Shown: positions 1-9,340, counted from the stretch's first letter. The stretch: DNA of 64,000 bases from Rossellomorea vietnamensis (GCF_008180615.1 NZ_VTEH01000019.1:34343-98342), one strand, 5' to 3'. Notes: generated from the sequence alone by a model not told the origin. Numbers and translations are program-made.

Positions 1-44
1 ATAACGAAATTTTTGTTTTGTTAGACATTAGGAGGAAACGAAAA

Positions 45-245
45 ATGGAACAAGGTAAAGTAAAATGGTTCAACAGTGAAAAAGGTTTTGGATTCATCGA
101 GCGCGAAGGTGGAGACGATGTATTCGTACACTTCTCAGCAATTCAAGGTGAAGGGTACAAATCATTAGACGAAGGCCAAGAAGTAACTTTCGATATCGAA
201 GAAGGCCAACGCGGTCCTCAAGCGACAAACGTTCAAAAAGCCTAA
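45..245 (+). CDS. csp: Cold shock protein, CspB/CspD type
   Basis: A 66-residue single cold-shock domain. It shows the two nucleic-acid-binding motifs KGFGFIE (RNP1) and DVFVHFSAI (RNP2) and the N-terminal GKVKWFN, with an acidic C-terminal half ending in QATNVQKA. Proteins of this family bind single-stranded RNA or DNA and act as RNA chaperones in the cytoplasm. The ATG at 45 is chosen because AGGAGGAA lies just upstream; a reading frame open further upstream has no site of its own. The gene is followed directly by a strong hairpin terminator, so it is probably monocistronic. The 5' leader, often long and cold-responsive in this family, is cut off by the window edge. The family assignment is very sure; which paralogue it is cannot be said. 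Confidence 0.96.
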   Translation: MEQGKVKWFNSEKGFGFIEREGGDDVFVHFSAIQGEGYKSLDEGQEVTFDIEEGQRGPQATNVQKA

Positions 246-260
246 TATGAGTCAATTGAT

Positions 261-297
261 AAAACAAGTTCCCGGTTCCGGGGACTTGTTTTTTTGT
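261..297 (+). terminator. Rho-independent terminator of csp
   Basis: An inverted repeat, ACAAGTTCCC / GGGGACTTGT, is followed by seven T residues, 15 to 50 bases after the csp stop. Confidence 0.85.
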
Positions 298-330
298 TGT
301 TTGCCAGGAAGTTATGAAATTATCGCTGTG

Positions 331-948
331 GACGTATCAAAAGCGAAAGCGCCCTGGTCAGCCCCGACAGGCAAATGTTCCTCAGAGAAAAAAGGCGCTC
401 TTTCCTTTTATTCTCTGAGGGTTATTTGACCCCGAGGGGGTGGGCGCTGAAGCTGGACGTATCAAAAGCGAAAGCGCCCTGGTCAGCCCGGACAGGCAAA
501 CATTCCTCAGAGAAAAAAAGGGGGTTTTTCCTTATATTCAGTTGAGGTTATTTGACCCCGAGGGGGTGGGCGCTGAAGCTGGACGTATCAAAAGCGAAAG
601 CGCCCTGGTCAGCCCCGACAGGCAAATGTTCCTCAGAGAAAAAAGGCGCTCTTTCCTTTTATTCTCTGAGGGTTATTTGACCCCGAGGGGGTGGGCGCTG
701 AAGCTGGACGTATCAAAAGCGAAAGTGCCCTGGTCAGCCCCGACAGGCAAATGTTCCTCAGAGAAAAAAGGCGCTCTTTCCTTTTATTCTCTGAGGGTTA
801 TTTGACCCCGAGGGGGTGGGCGCTGAAGCTGGACGTATCAAAAGCGAAAGCGCCCTGGTCAGTCCCGACAGGCAAATGTTCCTCAGAGAAAAAAGGGGGT
901 TTTTCCTTTTATTCAGTTGAGGTTATTTGACCCCGGGGCTGGACGTAA
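331..948. repeat. Tandem array A: five units of 125-126 bp
   Basis: Units begin at about 331, 456, 582, 707 and 832, each opening with GACGTATCAAAAGCGAAAG. Each unit holds a long inverted repeat, CCTCAGAGAA / TTCTCTGAGG, and an outer pair near GCGCC / GGCGC, so a single unit could fold into a stem. Differences between units are few. The open frames crossing the array are repeats of one peptide without ribosome-binding sites and I treat them as non-coding. Reverse-complement single copies occur near 29470 and 43461. The array fills the gap between csp and the following acetyltransferase gene. Confidence 0.9.
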
Positions 949-1012
949 ATAACACACTTAGTGTCAGTCGTATCCAGATGGGGTAATAAATGGGCAAAAA
1001 GGCGGTGCCAGG

Positions 1013-1558
1013 ATGATTGAACTACAGTATTTTACGGAAGAGGATTTTGAGCAGTTAATAGGATGGTTCGGTTGCAAAAAAGAATATATTCAGTGGGGCG
1101 GCGGGGGATTTGGTTATCCGCTTACCAGGGAGAACCTTTATTCCCATATCGATAAGGCCAATCAAGAGAATAGTGAAAAGCTTATCTATAAAGTGGTTGA
1201 GAAATCTTCTGGAAAAGCCGTCGGGCATATTTCTTTGGAGAGCATCGATACGAAGAACAATTCGGCGAGAGTCTGCCGAGTGCTCGTCGGGGACAACTCC
1301 ATGCGGGGCAAGGGCGTTGGGGAAACTATGATGAAAGAAATACTGATGGTTGCATTTGAGGAACTCAATCTCCATCGGGTCAGCCTGGGTGTTTATGATT
1401 TCAACCATTCGGCCATTAAATGCTACGAGAAGGCGGGCTTCCAAAAAGAAGGGCTGAAACGCGATGTCCAAAGGTATGAAGACGAGTACTGGAACCTTTG
1501 GGAGATGAGTATTCTGGAGGATGAATGGAAGAAAAAAGTAGACATATTATTAGAGTAA
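1013..1558 (+). CDS. GNAT-family N-acetyltransferase
   Basis: A 181-residue protein with the GNAT fold. The acetyl-CoA-binding motif A is visible as VCRVLVGDNSMRGKGVGE (R/Q-x-x-G-x-G/A type), and motif B lies near HRVSLGVYDFNHSAIKCYEKAGF, which is characteristic of the RimJ/RimL-like acetyltransferases. It would transfer an acetyl group from acetyl-CoA to an amine; the substrate cannot be read from sequence. The start at 1013 has AGGCGGTGCCAGG upstream. The gene stands alone between array A and the ypuA-like gene. The family is sure and the substrate is unknown. Confidence 0.88.
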   Translation: MIELQYFTEEDFEQLIGWFGCKKEYIQWGGGGFGYPLTRENLYSHIDKANQENSEKLIYKVVEKSSGKAVGHISLESIDTKNNSARVCRVLVGDNSMRGKGVGETMMKEILMVAFEELNLHRVSLGVYDFNHSAIKCYEKAGFQKEGLKRDVQRYEDEYWNLWEMSILEDEWKKKVDILLE

Positions 1559-1612
1559 AGTGATATGATGTTCCTGTAAGCTATCTTTTAAGGAAAAAGG
1601 AGAACTATCTGA

Positions 1613-2533
1613 ATGATGAAGCAATGGAGTAAGATCGCTTTAATTCTTGCAGTCTTTTTTGGTCTATTCGCGAGCAGTACAGTCATGGCAGCAGATAATG
1701 AAACAAACAAAGAGAGTATAAATGAAAAGTTCGGTCTTCCCATCGTTGTATTGGGAGAGTCACTATCTGAAGCACAAAGAGAAGAAGTCAGGAAAGCCCT
1801 CGAAGTGGACGACCCTGAAATGGTAGAGGAAATTACAGTTACAGGCGAAGACCTGGCGCGTTACATCCAAGGCGAAGACAGAAATGCGAGGATGTTTTCT
1901 TCAGCTAAAATCACGAGAAAAGAGAAAGGCGAAGGCCTTATCATAGAAAGAGCGACCCCTGGCAATATCACTGAAGTAACAGATGAAATGTACGCCAACG
2001 CCTTATTGACGGCTGGAGTTGAAGATGCGACGGTCGTCGTGGCATCCCCAGTCAAGGTGAGCGGCCACTCGGCCCTTACAGGTATCTATAAAGCTTATGA
2101 AGTCAGCGGGGAGAAGCTGGATACAGTCAGAATGGAAGTCGCCAATGAAGAATTGGGAATTGCCACTGAACTGGCAAAAGAAGAAGGAATGGACCAGGAA
2201 AAGGTCAGTGAACTTCTGACAGAAATCAAAAAACAAATTGCCGAGCAAAATCCTGCGACAAAAGAAGATGTTGAACGGATTGTGAGCGAGCAGTTGCAGA
2301 AGCTTAATATCGAATTGAGCCCCGAAGACCGCCAGCTGCTTATCGACTTATTCGACAAGATGAGAAACCTTGATATCAATTTCGACAACGTCAAAGGACA
2401 GCTCGAAGATATCTCGAATGATATCAAAAAAAGGCTTGATGAAGTGGTCGGTGAAGAAGGAAAAGGCTTCTTGCAGGGCATACTCGATTTCTTCCGTAAT
2501 TTATTTCAATCAATAGCAGATTTATTTAAGTAA
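1613..2533 (+). CDS. ypuA: DUF1002 secreted protein, YpuA-like
   Basis: A 306-residue exported protein. A signal peptide (KQWSKIALILAVFFGLFASSTVMA) is followed by a DUF1002 domain recognisable from FGLPIVVLGESLSEAQREEVRKAL and the stretch around YANALLTAGVEDATVVVASPVKVSG. The C-terminal third (about 190-306) is helical and charged and ends in an amphipathic segment (FLQGILDFFRNLFQSIADLFK). B. subtilis YpuA is the known relative; its biochemical role is not established to my knowledge. Two ATG codons overlap at 1613 and 1616 and either could be used with the upstream AAAGGAGAA. A terminator follows. Confidence 0.83.
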   Translation: MMKQWSKIALILAVFFGLFASSTVMAADNETNKESINEKFGLPIVVLGESLSEAQREEVRKALEVDDPEMVEEITVTGEDLARYIQGEDRNARMFSSAKITRKEKGEGLIIERATPGNITEVTDEMYANALLTAGVEDATVVVASPVKVSGHSALTGIYKAYEVSGEKLDTVRMEVANEELGIATELAKEEGMDQEKVSELLTEIKKQIAEQNPATKEDVERIVSEQLQKLNIELSPEDRQLLIDLFDKMRNLDINFDNVKGQLEDISNDIKKRLDEVVGEEGKGFLQGILDFFRNLFQSIADLFK

Positions 2534-2539
2534 ACATTG

Positions 2540-2582
2540 TAAAAGGTTCCTGGGCATGTAAAAGCCAGGAACCTTTTTTGTG
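2540..2582 (+). terminator. Terminator of the ypuA-like gene
   Basis: A hairpin, AAAGGTTCCTGG / CCAGGAACCTTT, is followed by a T run, immediately upstream of array B. Confidence 0.85.
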
Positions 2583-3290
2583 TCCAGCGGCACGGTCTGA
2601 GTACATATCTCCACTCGAAAACTGCTGCATATGTATCCAGCGCCGTTGCTTGGCTACATATCTTCACTCGAAAATCACCACATATGTACCCAGCGTCGCA
2701 GCCTGAGCACATATCTCCCCTCGAAACCAGTCACTCATGTACCCAGCGCCGCGTTCTGAGTACATATCTCTCCTTAAAACCGGCCACTCATGTACCCAGC
2801 GTCGCAGCCTGAGTACATATCTTCCCTCAAAACCAGTCACTCATGTACCCAGCGCCGCGTTCTGAATACATATCTCCTCTCAAAAACCACCACCCATGTA
2901 CCCAGCGGAGCGTTCTGAGTACATATCTCCCCTCAAAACCCTCCACTCATGTACCCAGCGTCGCAGCCTGAGTACATATCTCCCCTCAAAACCAGTCACT
3001 CATGTACCCAGCGCCGGGTTCTGAGTACATACCTCTCCTCAAAACCAGTCACTCATGTACCCAGCGGCGTTGCCTGAGTACATATCTACACTCAAAACCC
3101 ACCACTCATGTACCCAGCGCTGGGTTCTGAGTACATATCTCCCCTCAAAACCAGTCACTCATGTACCCAGCGCCGCGTTCTGAGTACATATCTCCTCTCA
3201 AAACCCACCACTCCTGTACCCAGCGCCGCGTTCTGAGTACATATCTCCTCTCAAAAACCACCACCCATGTATCCGGAATCTCCAAAACCA
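2583..3290. repeat. Tandem array B: thirteen units of exactly 53 bp
   Basis: The anchor ATGTAC (or ATGTAT) recurs at 2631, 2684, 2737, 2790, 2843, 2896, 2949, 3002, 3055, 3108, 3161, 3214 (as CTGTAC) and 3267, always 53 bp apart, although the intervening bases vary. Each unit also has GAGTACATATCTC, so ATGTAC and its complement GTACAT alternate along the array. Base substitutions are common but insertions and deletions are absent, as if spacing were kept under constraint. No CDS is supported here. Confidence 0.92.
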
Positions 3291-3587
3291 GGAGATAAGG
3301 TCTTCCACTCGGGTCCCAGCAACACAAAAGGGAGCTCCTCATGTACTAAACGATTTGTGGATTTCTCGGTTGCGGGTGCGCACCCTAAGCCTGAATTGAA
3401 GTACATTAGCGCTGCTTTTAACAGAGTTCTGTATCCGAATCACTTATAGATGTTGAAGGTCACTCTCATATGAATGAGACCTAAATGAATATGAATAAAG
3501 CTACCAATGCAGTTTAAAATAATTTAAAATAAAGTTAAGCCTATATACCTATAAAACTCATATATTTTAAAAACAGGAGGCGAAATT
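3291..3587. other. Gap between array B and the GGDEF-EAL gene
   Basis: No gene is seen. A 24-bp inverted repeat (GGTCACTCTCAT / ATGAATGAGACC, 3458-3481) and AT-rich sequence, likely holding the promoter of the next gene, precede the GGAGG site at 3576. Confidence 0.5.
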
Positions 3588-5963
3588 TTGTTATCTAGCT
3601 ATGGAATTCAGCTGCCTTATGTTCTCTGGAGTATCCTCTTCTCCATTATTAATGGTTTTTTGATGATTCAGTCGGCACAGAAAGAATCCCTTACCAATAG
3701 GGTTATCCGTTCGGATGCAATCAAAGCCGTCATTATTGGAACGACCTTTTTTCTAACTAATCTATTCGTTGTCCTGGCATTGGATCTGCCTTTTGAAAGC
3801 ACACCATTCCTCATCTACATAGTTACTTTTTTACTAAGCTGCATATTCGGTACTTATTTCGTCCTAAAACTGGCGGTTAATAAAAGATTGGACATGGGAA
3901 GGTACGTGCTTGGCGGCCTGGGATTGACACTGGTCATATTAGCTTCTGACTACACTGCAGTGTTGATCTTATTTTTTCCCTTATTGGAAGTTAAGCCTGT
4001 CCTGCTTCTGATGACCTTCATTTTAACATTGGCGATCTCCTTCTATTCTCTCAGGTTCCTTCTGCAGATCACCAGGGAAACGGAGAAGGTGGACACGAAT
4101 TTTTGGGTCATCATAGGATCATTTGCCACGGGTATCGCCCTTGCAGGAATCCCCTATCTGACAGCCATGTCCGTATTGCCTGTCATCAATGAAGAAAACC
4201 CCGAATTGCATCTATCCATGCTGCCGTATGCACTGGAAATTGTAATGGTGTGGCTGCTGTCAATCGTGCCCGATTTGTTCGGTGAACAGCGTAATCAGGA
4301 AAATATCTCGAAGGTCGAGGTGAGTGAACAGCATTTTCAATCCCTCTTTAACCATAACCCTGATGCGGTCATATCTTTTGATCTGAATGGCCGATTTATG
4401 ACTGCCAACCTTGCTGCAGAACAAGTTACAGGGTATGGACGGGAGGAACTTCTCACTATGTCGATAAAGGATATAGTTGCCCCGGTTCATTTATCGCAAA
4501 CACTGAAGCGATTTGAAATGACAAAAGAGGGCATGCCCCAGCAAACAGAAATCAGCATTATCAAAAAAGATAAAACCCAGCGAATTGTCAATATTACCGG
4601 AGTGCCGATAGAGTCAGGTCATGGAATCAATGGGGTATATACGATTACCAAGGATATTACAGAAAATAAAAAGCAGTCTAATACTATCGAATATCTTTTC
4701 CACTACGATGATTATACCGGATTGCCGAATAGAAGGAAGTTCATCTCCGAGGTGGAGGATTTTGTCAGGGAACAGGTGCCGTTTGCCATTTACAGCCTTG
4801 ATTACAGCAGATTAAGGACCATCAGAGACGTTTTCGGTTTTCAGGTCGGTGATCAGATACTGAAAGAGTTGTCCCTGAGACTGACGACTGTGCTGCCAAA
4901 TGAAAGTATTGTATCTAGGTTTGGTGGGGATGAAATTTACTGCCTTGTCCCAACTCGAAATCAGGATATCCAGCCTGTACTCACACAACTTCAAGCCATC
5001 CTCGGAACTCCGTTTTTTGTCGAGGGACATGAAATTTTTATGGAAATGAAAGCGGGCATCTCGATATATCCGGAGAATGGGGAAGATCCCGAACTGCTGA
5101 TCAAGTGTGCAGACACGGCCAGGGCTTCCATTTCCGATAACTCTTTTCATAACTTTGCTGTTTATAAAAATATTAATCTGGATACCAGCAATATCGAAAA
5201 AATCATTATTGAAAATGAATTGAAGCGGGCAATTGAACAAGACGAACTAACCCTGTACTATCAGCCGAAGGTCAATTCTTCTGCTATGGAGCTGGTCGGT
5301 TTCGAAGCACTTGTGAGATGGAATCACCCTGTAAAAGGATTGGTTTCTCCGGGATTATTCATTCCAGCTGCCGAGCAAACCAACCTCATCGTGAAGCTGG
5401 AGGACTGGGTCGTTAGGGAGGCATGCAGACAACTTCAATATTGGCAGTCGACCCAGCTGAAAGAACTTCCGGTATCAGTCAATATTTCACAGCGTTCGTT
5501 TGCCAACCCAGCCTTTTTGAACAATCTCCAGAATGCCATGGCAGCTCATACTGTCGCAGCTTCACTTCTTGAAATTGAAATCACAGAGAGTATGACGATG
5601 TTCAATGAGAAGGAGACTATTAAGAAATTGAATCAGTTAAAGGAACTGGGCATCAGAATCAGCCTTGATGATTTTGGAACAGGGTACAGTTCACTCAGCT
5701 ATCTGGACAAACTGCCGATCGATATTATTAAGATCGATAAGTCATTTATTGATGACCTTACTGCAGACCAATCGGCGATGGTCTCCACCATTCTCTCGAT
5801 TGCCCTGCATAACGGGCTGGGGGTAATCGCCGAGGGGGTGGAGATGAAAGAACAAGTATCCTTGCTGCACAGTCTTGGCTGTGACAATATACAAGGCTAT
5901 TATTTCAGCCGTCCGCTTCCTCCGGAGGAAGTAGAGGCAAAGTATATAAAAAAGGCAGTATAG
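3588..5963 (+). CDS. Membrane PAS-GGDEF-EAL cyclic-di-GMP protein
   Basis: A 791-residue protein with about seven membrane segments (residues 1-220), a PAS domain (about 240-360, FQSLFNHNPDAVISFDLNG), a GGDEF domain (about 365-530) and an EAL domain (about 540-785). The GGDEF signature reads GGDEI, so cyclase activity is uncertain. The EAL domain keeps EALVRW, the VSVN asparagine, EITES, DDFGTGYSS, IKIDKSFI and VIAEGVE, the residues expected for metal binding and hydrolysis of cyclic di-GMP. I infer a membrane sensor that mainly breaks down cyclic di-GMP. The start is TTG at 3588 because CAGGAGGCG lies eight bases upstream. No partner gene is adjacent. Confidence 0.9.
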   Translation: MLSSYGIQLPYVLWSILFSIINGFLMIQSAQKESLTNRVIRSDAIKAVIIGTTFFLTNLFVVLALDLPFESTPFLIYIVTFLLSCIFGTYFVLKLAVNKRLDMGRYVLGGLGLTLVILASDYTAVLILFFPLLEVKPVLLLMTFILTLAISFYSLRFLLQITRETEKVDTNFWVIIGSFATGIALAGIPYLTAMSVLPVINEENPELHLSMLPYALEIVMVWLLSIVPDLFGEQRNQENISKVEVSEQHFQSLFNHNPDAVISFDLNGRFMTANLAAEQVTGYGREELLTMSIKDIVAPVHLSQTLKRFEMTKEGMPQQTEISIIKKDKTQRIVNITGVPIESGHGINGVYTITKDITENKKQSNTIEYLFHYDDYTGLPNRRKFISEVEDFVREQVPFAIYSLDYSRLRTIRDVFGFQVGDQILKELSLRLTTVLPNESIVSRFGGDEIYCLVPTRNQDIQPVLTQLQAILGTPFFVEGHEIFMEMKAGISIYPENGEDPELLIKCADTARASISDNSFHNFAVYKNINLDTSNIEKIIIENELKRAIEQDELTLYYQPKVNSSAMELVGFEALVRWNHPVKGLVSPGLFIPAAEQTNLIVKLEDWVVREACRQLQYWQSTQLKELPVSVNISQRSFANPAFLNNLQNAMAAHTVAASLLEIEITESMTMFNEKETIKKLNQLKELGIRISLDDFGTGYSSLSYLDKLPIDIIKIDKSFIDDLTADQSAMVSTILSIALHNGLGVIAEGVEMKEQVSLLHSLGCDNIQGYYFSRPLPPEEVEAKYIKKAV

Positions 5964-6090
5964 TTGGCTGATGACAAGGAGATTCTCCTGCTGCTTCATC
6001 AGGGACCGGTTATCCTCCTTCAGCTCCAAGGCCCATCGCTTTATCAGCACAGCCGAATTATATATACTCAGGAAAAAAGGAGTGATCGTC

Positions 6091-6846
6091 TTGGCTTATG
6101 CAATTATCACAGGTGCTTCAAAAGGACTTGGGGCAGCAGCAGCGAAACAGCTGCTCTCAGAGGGCTTGAAAGTCATATCGGTTTCACGTTCGGAGAATGT
6201 AGACTTAAAGGAAATAGATCAGAAGGGAAGTGGAGAATACACCCATTACTCTTGTGATCTGGGCAGCCCATCTGAAGTAAAGTCAGTTTTCACTAAAATT
6301 GCCGGAATGGTTTTTCAGGAACGCGGGGAAGAGGTCTATCTCATCAATAACGCCGGAATGGTGGATCCCATTGAAACTGCTGGAAACCTGGACGTAGAGA
6401 AAACAGAGACACATGTAAATGTAAACCTGCTCTCACCAATGATCATCAGCAATTTGTTTCTTAATAAAGCTGATACATCAGATGCACGGCTGGTGATTGC
6501 CAATATCTCTTCTGGTGCAGGCAGCCGTCCGGTCCATGGATGGAGTATCTATTGCAGCACCAAAGCAGCAATCAACATGTTCACCCAGACGACAGCACTG
6601 GAATTGGATAATAGGAAAAGTCATCACAGGGTATTTGCCTTCAGCCCGGGAATCATGGATACCGACATGCAGTCAACCATCCGTTCCTCGTCCAAGTCAG
6701 CTTTTAACGATATCGAAACTTTCAAGAATTATAAAGAGGAAGGAAAGCTTCGTGACGCAGAAACAGTGGCGGGAGCTCTGGTGAACGTACTAAAGAGCGA
6801 TGAAATCGAAAACGGGAAAATCTATCAGATCAACGATCTTTTATAA
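6091..6846 (+). CDS. yueD: Short-chain dehydrogenase, YueD-like benzil reductase
   Basis: A 251-residue NADPH-type short-chain dehydrogenase. The cofactor loop is TGASKGLG near the N-terminus, the NAG motif is INNAGMV, and the catalytic S-Y-K is in ISSGAG and YCSTKAA. The C-terminal segment (FSPGIMDTDMQSTIRSSS) matches the (S)-benzoin-forming benzil reductase YueD of B. subtilis, which reduces a diketone stereoselectively; the natural substrate is unknown. The start is TTG at 6091, placed eight bases after AAAAAGGAG. The open frame continues upstream to 5971 but that extension overlaps no homologous sequence. It lies 127 bases after the GGDEF-EAL gene. Confidence 0.88.
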   Translation: MAYAIITGASKGLGAAAAKQLLSEGLKVISVSRSENVDLKEIDQKGSGEYTHYSCDLGSPSEVKSVFTKIAGMVFQERGEEVYLINNAGMVDPIETAGNLDVEKTETHVNVNLLSPMIISNLFLNKADTSDARLVIANISSGAGSRPVHGWSIYCSTKAAINMFTQTTALELDNRKSHHRVFAFSPGIMDTDMQSTIRSSSKSAFNDIETFKNYKEEGKLRDAETVAGALVNVLKSDEIENGKIYQINDLL

Positions 6847-6851
6847 AGAAC

Positions 6852-6884
6852 CGAAAAGCTGGCATTCAAGCCGGCTTTTTGTTT
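6852..6884 (+). terminator. Terminator after the yueD-like gene
   Basis: A hairpin (AAAAGCTGGC / GCCGGCTTTTT, with one G-T pair) ends in a T-rich tract. Confidence 0.75.
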
Positions 6885-6991
6885 TGAATTTTATTCAGAA
6901 GCAGGGTGGAGTCGAATTTTAAAAAAGGAATTAAGGCACCCCGTCTCTAATAGTATAGTAGAAATGATGAAGAGTAATAGGGGGATAATCA

Positions 6992-7582
6992 ATGAAAAGG
7001 CCTGCTGTTTTACTCACATTATTAATAGTAGTTCTGCTTAGTGCTTGTTCAGAAAAAACCAGCAGTAATATTTCAATCAAGCCGTACACTTTAAGTGAGG
7101 AAGAGCAAAATCTTATCAGTAAAACAGGAGTGGATGCCATTCTATTTTTTAAATTAGACGGTAAACTGGCAGAAGAAGAGGATCTTCAGTTTGCCATGGA
7201 AATCTACAAGGATGGTGTATTAACAGAAGATCAGGTTTATATAAAAGGGCAGGTTGAAAAAGAATTCAACGAAGACCTGATATCCTTTGGATTTAACCGT
7301 CAAGAGAACGAACTTTTCTTTTTGAACGGAATGGTCAATGGTTTGTTAGAAAATTTACATGATGTCGAGGGAATAGATTCAGCATCATTCACTTCCTTTA
7401 TCAATGATGAAAGGAAGCTGGCTAAAGATGAAGCCGTCTATCTTGTATCGTGGGTTGGATCTAAAGGAAATGAGCTGGAGGGACTCTCCATCAATGAGGA
7501 TGGGTCATTATCTGATGATGTAAAAACAGCAGATGCAGCTTTTGTATTTAAGGTGATGCTGACAGATTATGAGAAAGAGTAG
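6992..7582 (+). CDS. Lipoprotein of unknown function
   Basis: A 196-residue protein with a lipoprotein signal peptide: KRPAVLLTLLIVVLLSAC, in which LSAC is the lipobox and the cysteine at about residue 19 would be lipidated and retained on the outer face of the membrane. The mature part is acidic and has no domain I recognise. It could be a small substrate-binding or regulatory lipoprotein, but nothing in it shows this. The start has GGGGG nine bases upstream. The next gene begins only 13 bases after its stop, so both may be co-transcribed. Confidence 0.8.
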   Translation: MKRPAVLLTLLIVVLLSACSEKTSSNISIKPYTLSEEEQNLISKTGVDAILFFKLDGKLAEEEDLQFAMEIYKDGVLTEDQVYIKGQVEKEFNEDLISFGFNRQENELFFLNGMVNGLLENLHDVEGIDSASFTSFINDERKLAKDEAVYLVSWVGSKGNELEGLSINEDGSLSDDVKTADAAFVFKVMLTDYEKE

Positions 7583-7595
7583 AGGAGGAGAAGCG

Positions 7596-8618
7596 ATGAA
7601 GATCTTATTACTGGGGGGAACGTCATTCTTAGGGAAGCATATAGCTCAATCGGCGCTTTCTAAAGGCCACGAATTGACGCTGTTCAATCGGGGAAAAACC
7701 AATCCGCATTTGTTTCCGGAAGCTGAGAAGTTAATAGGGGACCGTGAGAGCGGTGACTTAAGGGCGCTGGAAAAGGGTGAATGGGATGTGGTCATAGATA
7801 CATCGGGGTATACGCCTGGAAAAGTGGAAAAGACTGCGTCCTTGTTAAAGGAACGAGTAAGCAGATACATATTCATTTCATCCATTTCCGTTTATAAGAG
7901 TTTTCAGAGTGGTGAAGCCCGGGAAGAAGATGAAACGGGCAGTCTGGACAACCCGGACACCGAAGAAGTAAATGGGGAAACTTATGGCCCCTTAAAAGCC
8001 TTATGTGAGGAAAGACTGGAGAAAATCCTTCCCGGGAAGGTTCTTACCATAAGACCGGGATTAATTGTCGGACCTGATGATACAACGGACCGGTTCACCT
8101 ACTGGGTGAAAAGATTTTCTGAAGGCGGCGAAGTCCTTGTTCCCGGAAGTAAAGAACGTGTTATTCAATGGATCGATGTGCGTGACCTTTCCCAGTGGAT
8201 CATTCTCATGGCGGAGGACGGTGAAACGGGCACTTATAACGTGACGGGACCAAAGCAGGGATACAGCATGAAGGAATTCGTTGAGGACCTGACCCTTATA
8301 GCTCCTTCAGGCACAGAAGCTGCGTGGGTCGAGGACACATTTCTAGTGGAGAGAGACATCACGCCGTTTACACAGCTTCCATTGTGGATTCCGGTCAATG
8401 AGCAATATCCGGATGGTTTTATTTTGGCTGATTATTCACGTTCCTTGAATAAAGGACTCGTTCTCAGGCATCCAAGGGAAACGATTGAAGATACACTTGC
8501 TTGGTTCAAAGCATACGGATCAGACGATTTGAAGGCGGGGTTGGCAAAAGAGGTGGAGGCCTCTCTTCTGCAAAGCCGGGCTATTGTTGACCAACCACGA
8601 AATGATATACAAAAATAA
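7596..8618 (+). CDS. NAD-dependent epimerase/dehydratase family protein
   Basis: A 340-residue Rossmann-fold protein of the extended short-chain dehydrogenase type. The dinucleotide-binding motif LLLGGTSFLGKHI is at the N-terminus, followed by VVIDTSGY and FISSISVYKSF, with the IRPGLIVGP segment downstream. The usual YxxxK is replaced by Y-G-P-L-K (ETYGPLKALCE), the pattern of the atypical branch related to sugar epimerases and the plastid RNA-binding CSP41 proteins. The reaction is not known. The ATG at 7596 is chosen for AGAGGAGGAG just upstream; an earlier in-frame ATG overlaps the lipoprotein gene. No terminator precedes the candidate mobile element downstream. Confidence 0.85.
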   Translation: MKILLLGGTSFLGKHIAQSALSKGHELTLFNRGKTNPHLFPEAEKLIGDRESGDLRALEKGEWDVVIDTSGYTPGKVEKTASLLKERVSRYIFISSISVYKSFQSGEAREEDETGSLDNPDTEEVNGETYGPLKALCEERLEKILPGKVLTIRPGLIVGPDDTTDRFTYWVKRFSEGGEVLVPGSKERVIQWIDVRDLSQWIILMAEDGETGTYNVTGPKQGYSMKEFVEDLTLIAPSGTEAAWVEDTFLVERDITPFTQLPLWIPVNEQYPDGFILADYSRSLNKGLVLRHPRETIEDTLAWFKAYGSDDLKAGLAKEVEASLLQSRAIVDQPRNDIQK

Positions 8619-8719
8619 TATAACCGCAGTCCTTTTTGGGTAACCCGTTCGGTTGTCAGGGAGAAAAACGCAATTCACAAATAAAATAGAATGCTTTTTA
8701 GCATATCCTTTAACATGAA

Positions 8720-8762
8720 AAATAGCAGCCCAAATGGTGAAACTTTTGGGCTGTTTTTTTCT
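8720..8762 (+). terminator. Hairpin with T run inside the candidate element
   Basis: AGCAGCCCAAA / TTTGGGCTGTT is followed by seven T residues. It is the first terminator after the epimerase-like gene although it lies inside the candidate element. Confidence 0.8.
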
Positions 8763-8945
8763 GTTGTGAGGAAGTGTTTTTCCAGAGAATATATAATGGA
8801 TCCTGCCGTGATAATATAGTTTATGATAAACTAGTGTTATCAGAATTTTCCATTCGCATTAGGACTGTTGTTCAATTAAAGGGCAGATTTACTGAAGAAT
8901 TTTATAGTTTTGGTACATTTGGTCCCCGTTGAAAAGGTGGTTTTA

Positions 8946-9182
8946 ATGAAGTTTAAATTTGATAAATTATATCTTCTATTTCTCCCTTTGTTTTTATTTT
9001 TCTTTGTAATGTTCTATATTGAAGTGTCGCTATATTCCCTTTTACCTCCAGAAGAAGGCGGAATGAGCTTTTGGCTTGAATTACAGTATGTATGGTATCG
9101 TTCTGTATGGTTTTACGCAATGATTGTGACTATTTTTTTCTGGTGTTTTTTAGGTTTTTTAAATTTCATAAGAAAAGGCTAG
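8946..9182 (+). CDS. Small membrane protein carried by the candidate element
   Basis: A 78-residue protein, not recognised. It begins KFKFDKLY and has two hydrophobic segments (about residues 8-30, LLFLPLFLFFFVMFYIEV; and about 50-72, FYAMIVTIFFWCFLGF) joined by an acidic loop with PPEEGG, giving a two-pass membrane hairpin with a positively charged tail (NFIRKG). The start at 8946 follows AAAGGTGG; an open frame begins at 8910 but lacks a site. It is the only gene between the terminal repeats described at 8641 and 9548. Whether it is expressed is open; base composition is more AT-rich than its neighbours. Confidence 0.6.
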   Translation: MKFKFDKLYLLFLPLFLFFFVMFYIEVSLYSLLPPEEGGMSFWLELQYVWYRSVWFYAMIVTIFFWCFLGFLNFIRKG

Positions 9183-9281
9183 ATAAGGTCCATCTATTAC
9201 CAATTAACAGGTAAGGGGCGTATTAAGTAACCTTTCTTCAAATTGCTTGTTCAACAAACGTGGGCTTTAATTAAATAACAA

Positions 9282-9318
9282 AGGATCATCCAACCTGGAT
9301 GGTCCTATTTTTTTCTTC
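9282..9318 (+). terminator. Terminator after the small membrane gene
   Basis: GGATCATCC / GGATGGTCC with a five-base loop is followed by a run of T residues. Confidence 0.75.
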
Positions 9319-9340
9319 AGTATTACTTTCAACATTGGAA

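Noticed and set aside
440..930. Open frames of 79-121 residues in array A
   Set aside because: They consist of the same peptide per repeat, have no ribosome-binding site and exist in several frames.
3145..3449. Short frames at the end of array B
   Set aside because: Cross the repeat boundary and have no ribosome-binding site.
5964..6257. 97-residue frame after the GGDEF-EAL gene
   Set aside because: Shadow of the yueD-like gene in another frame.
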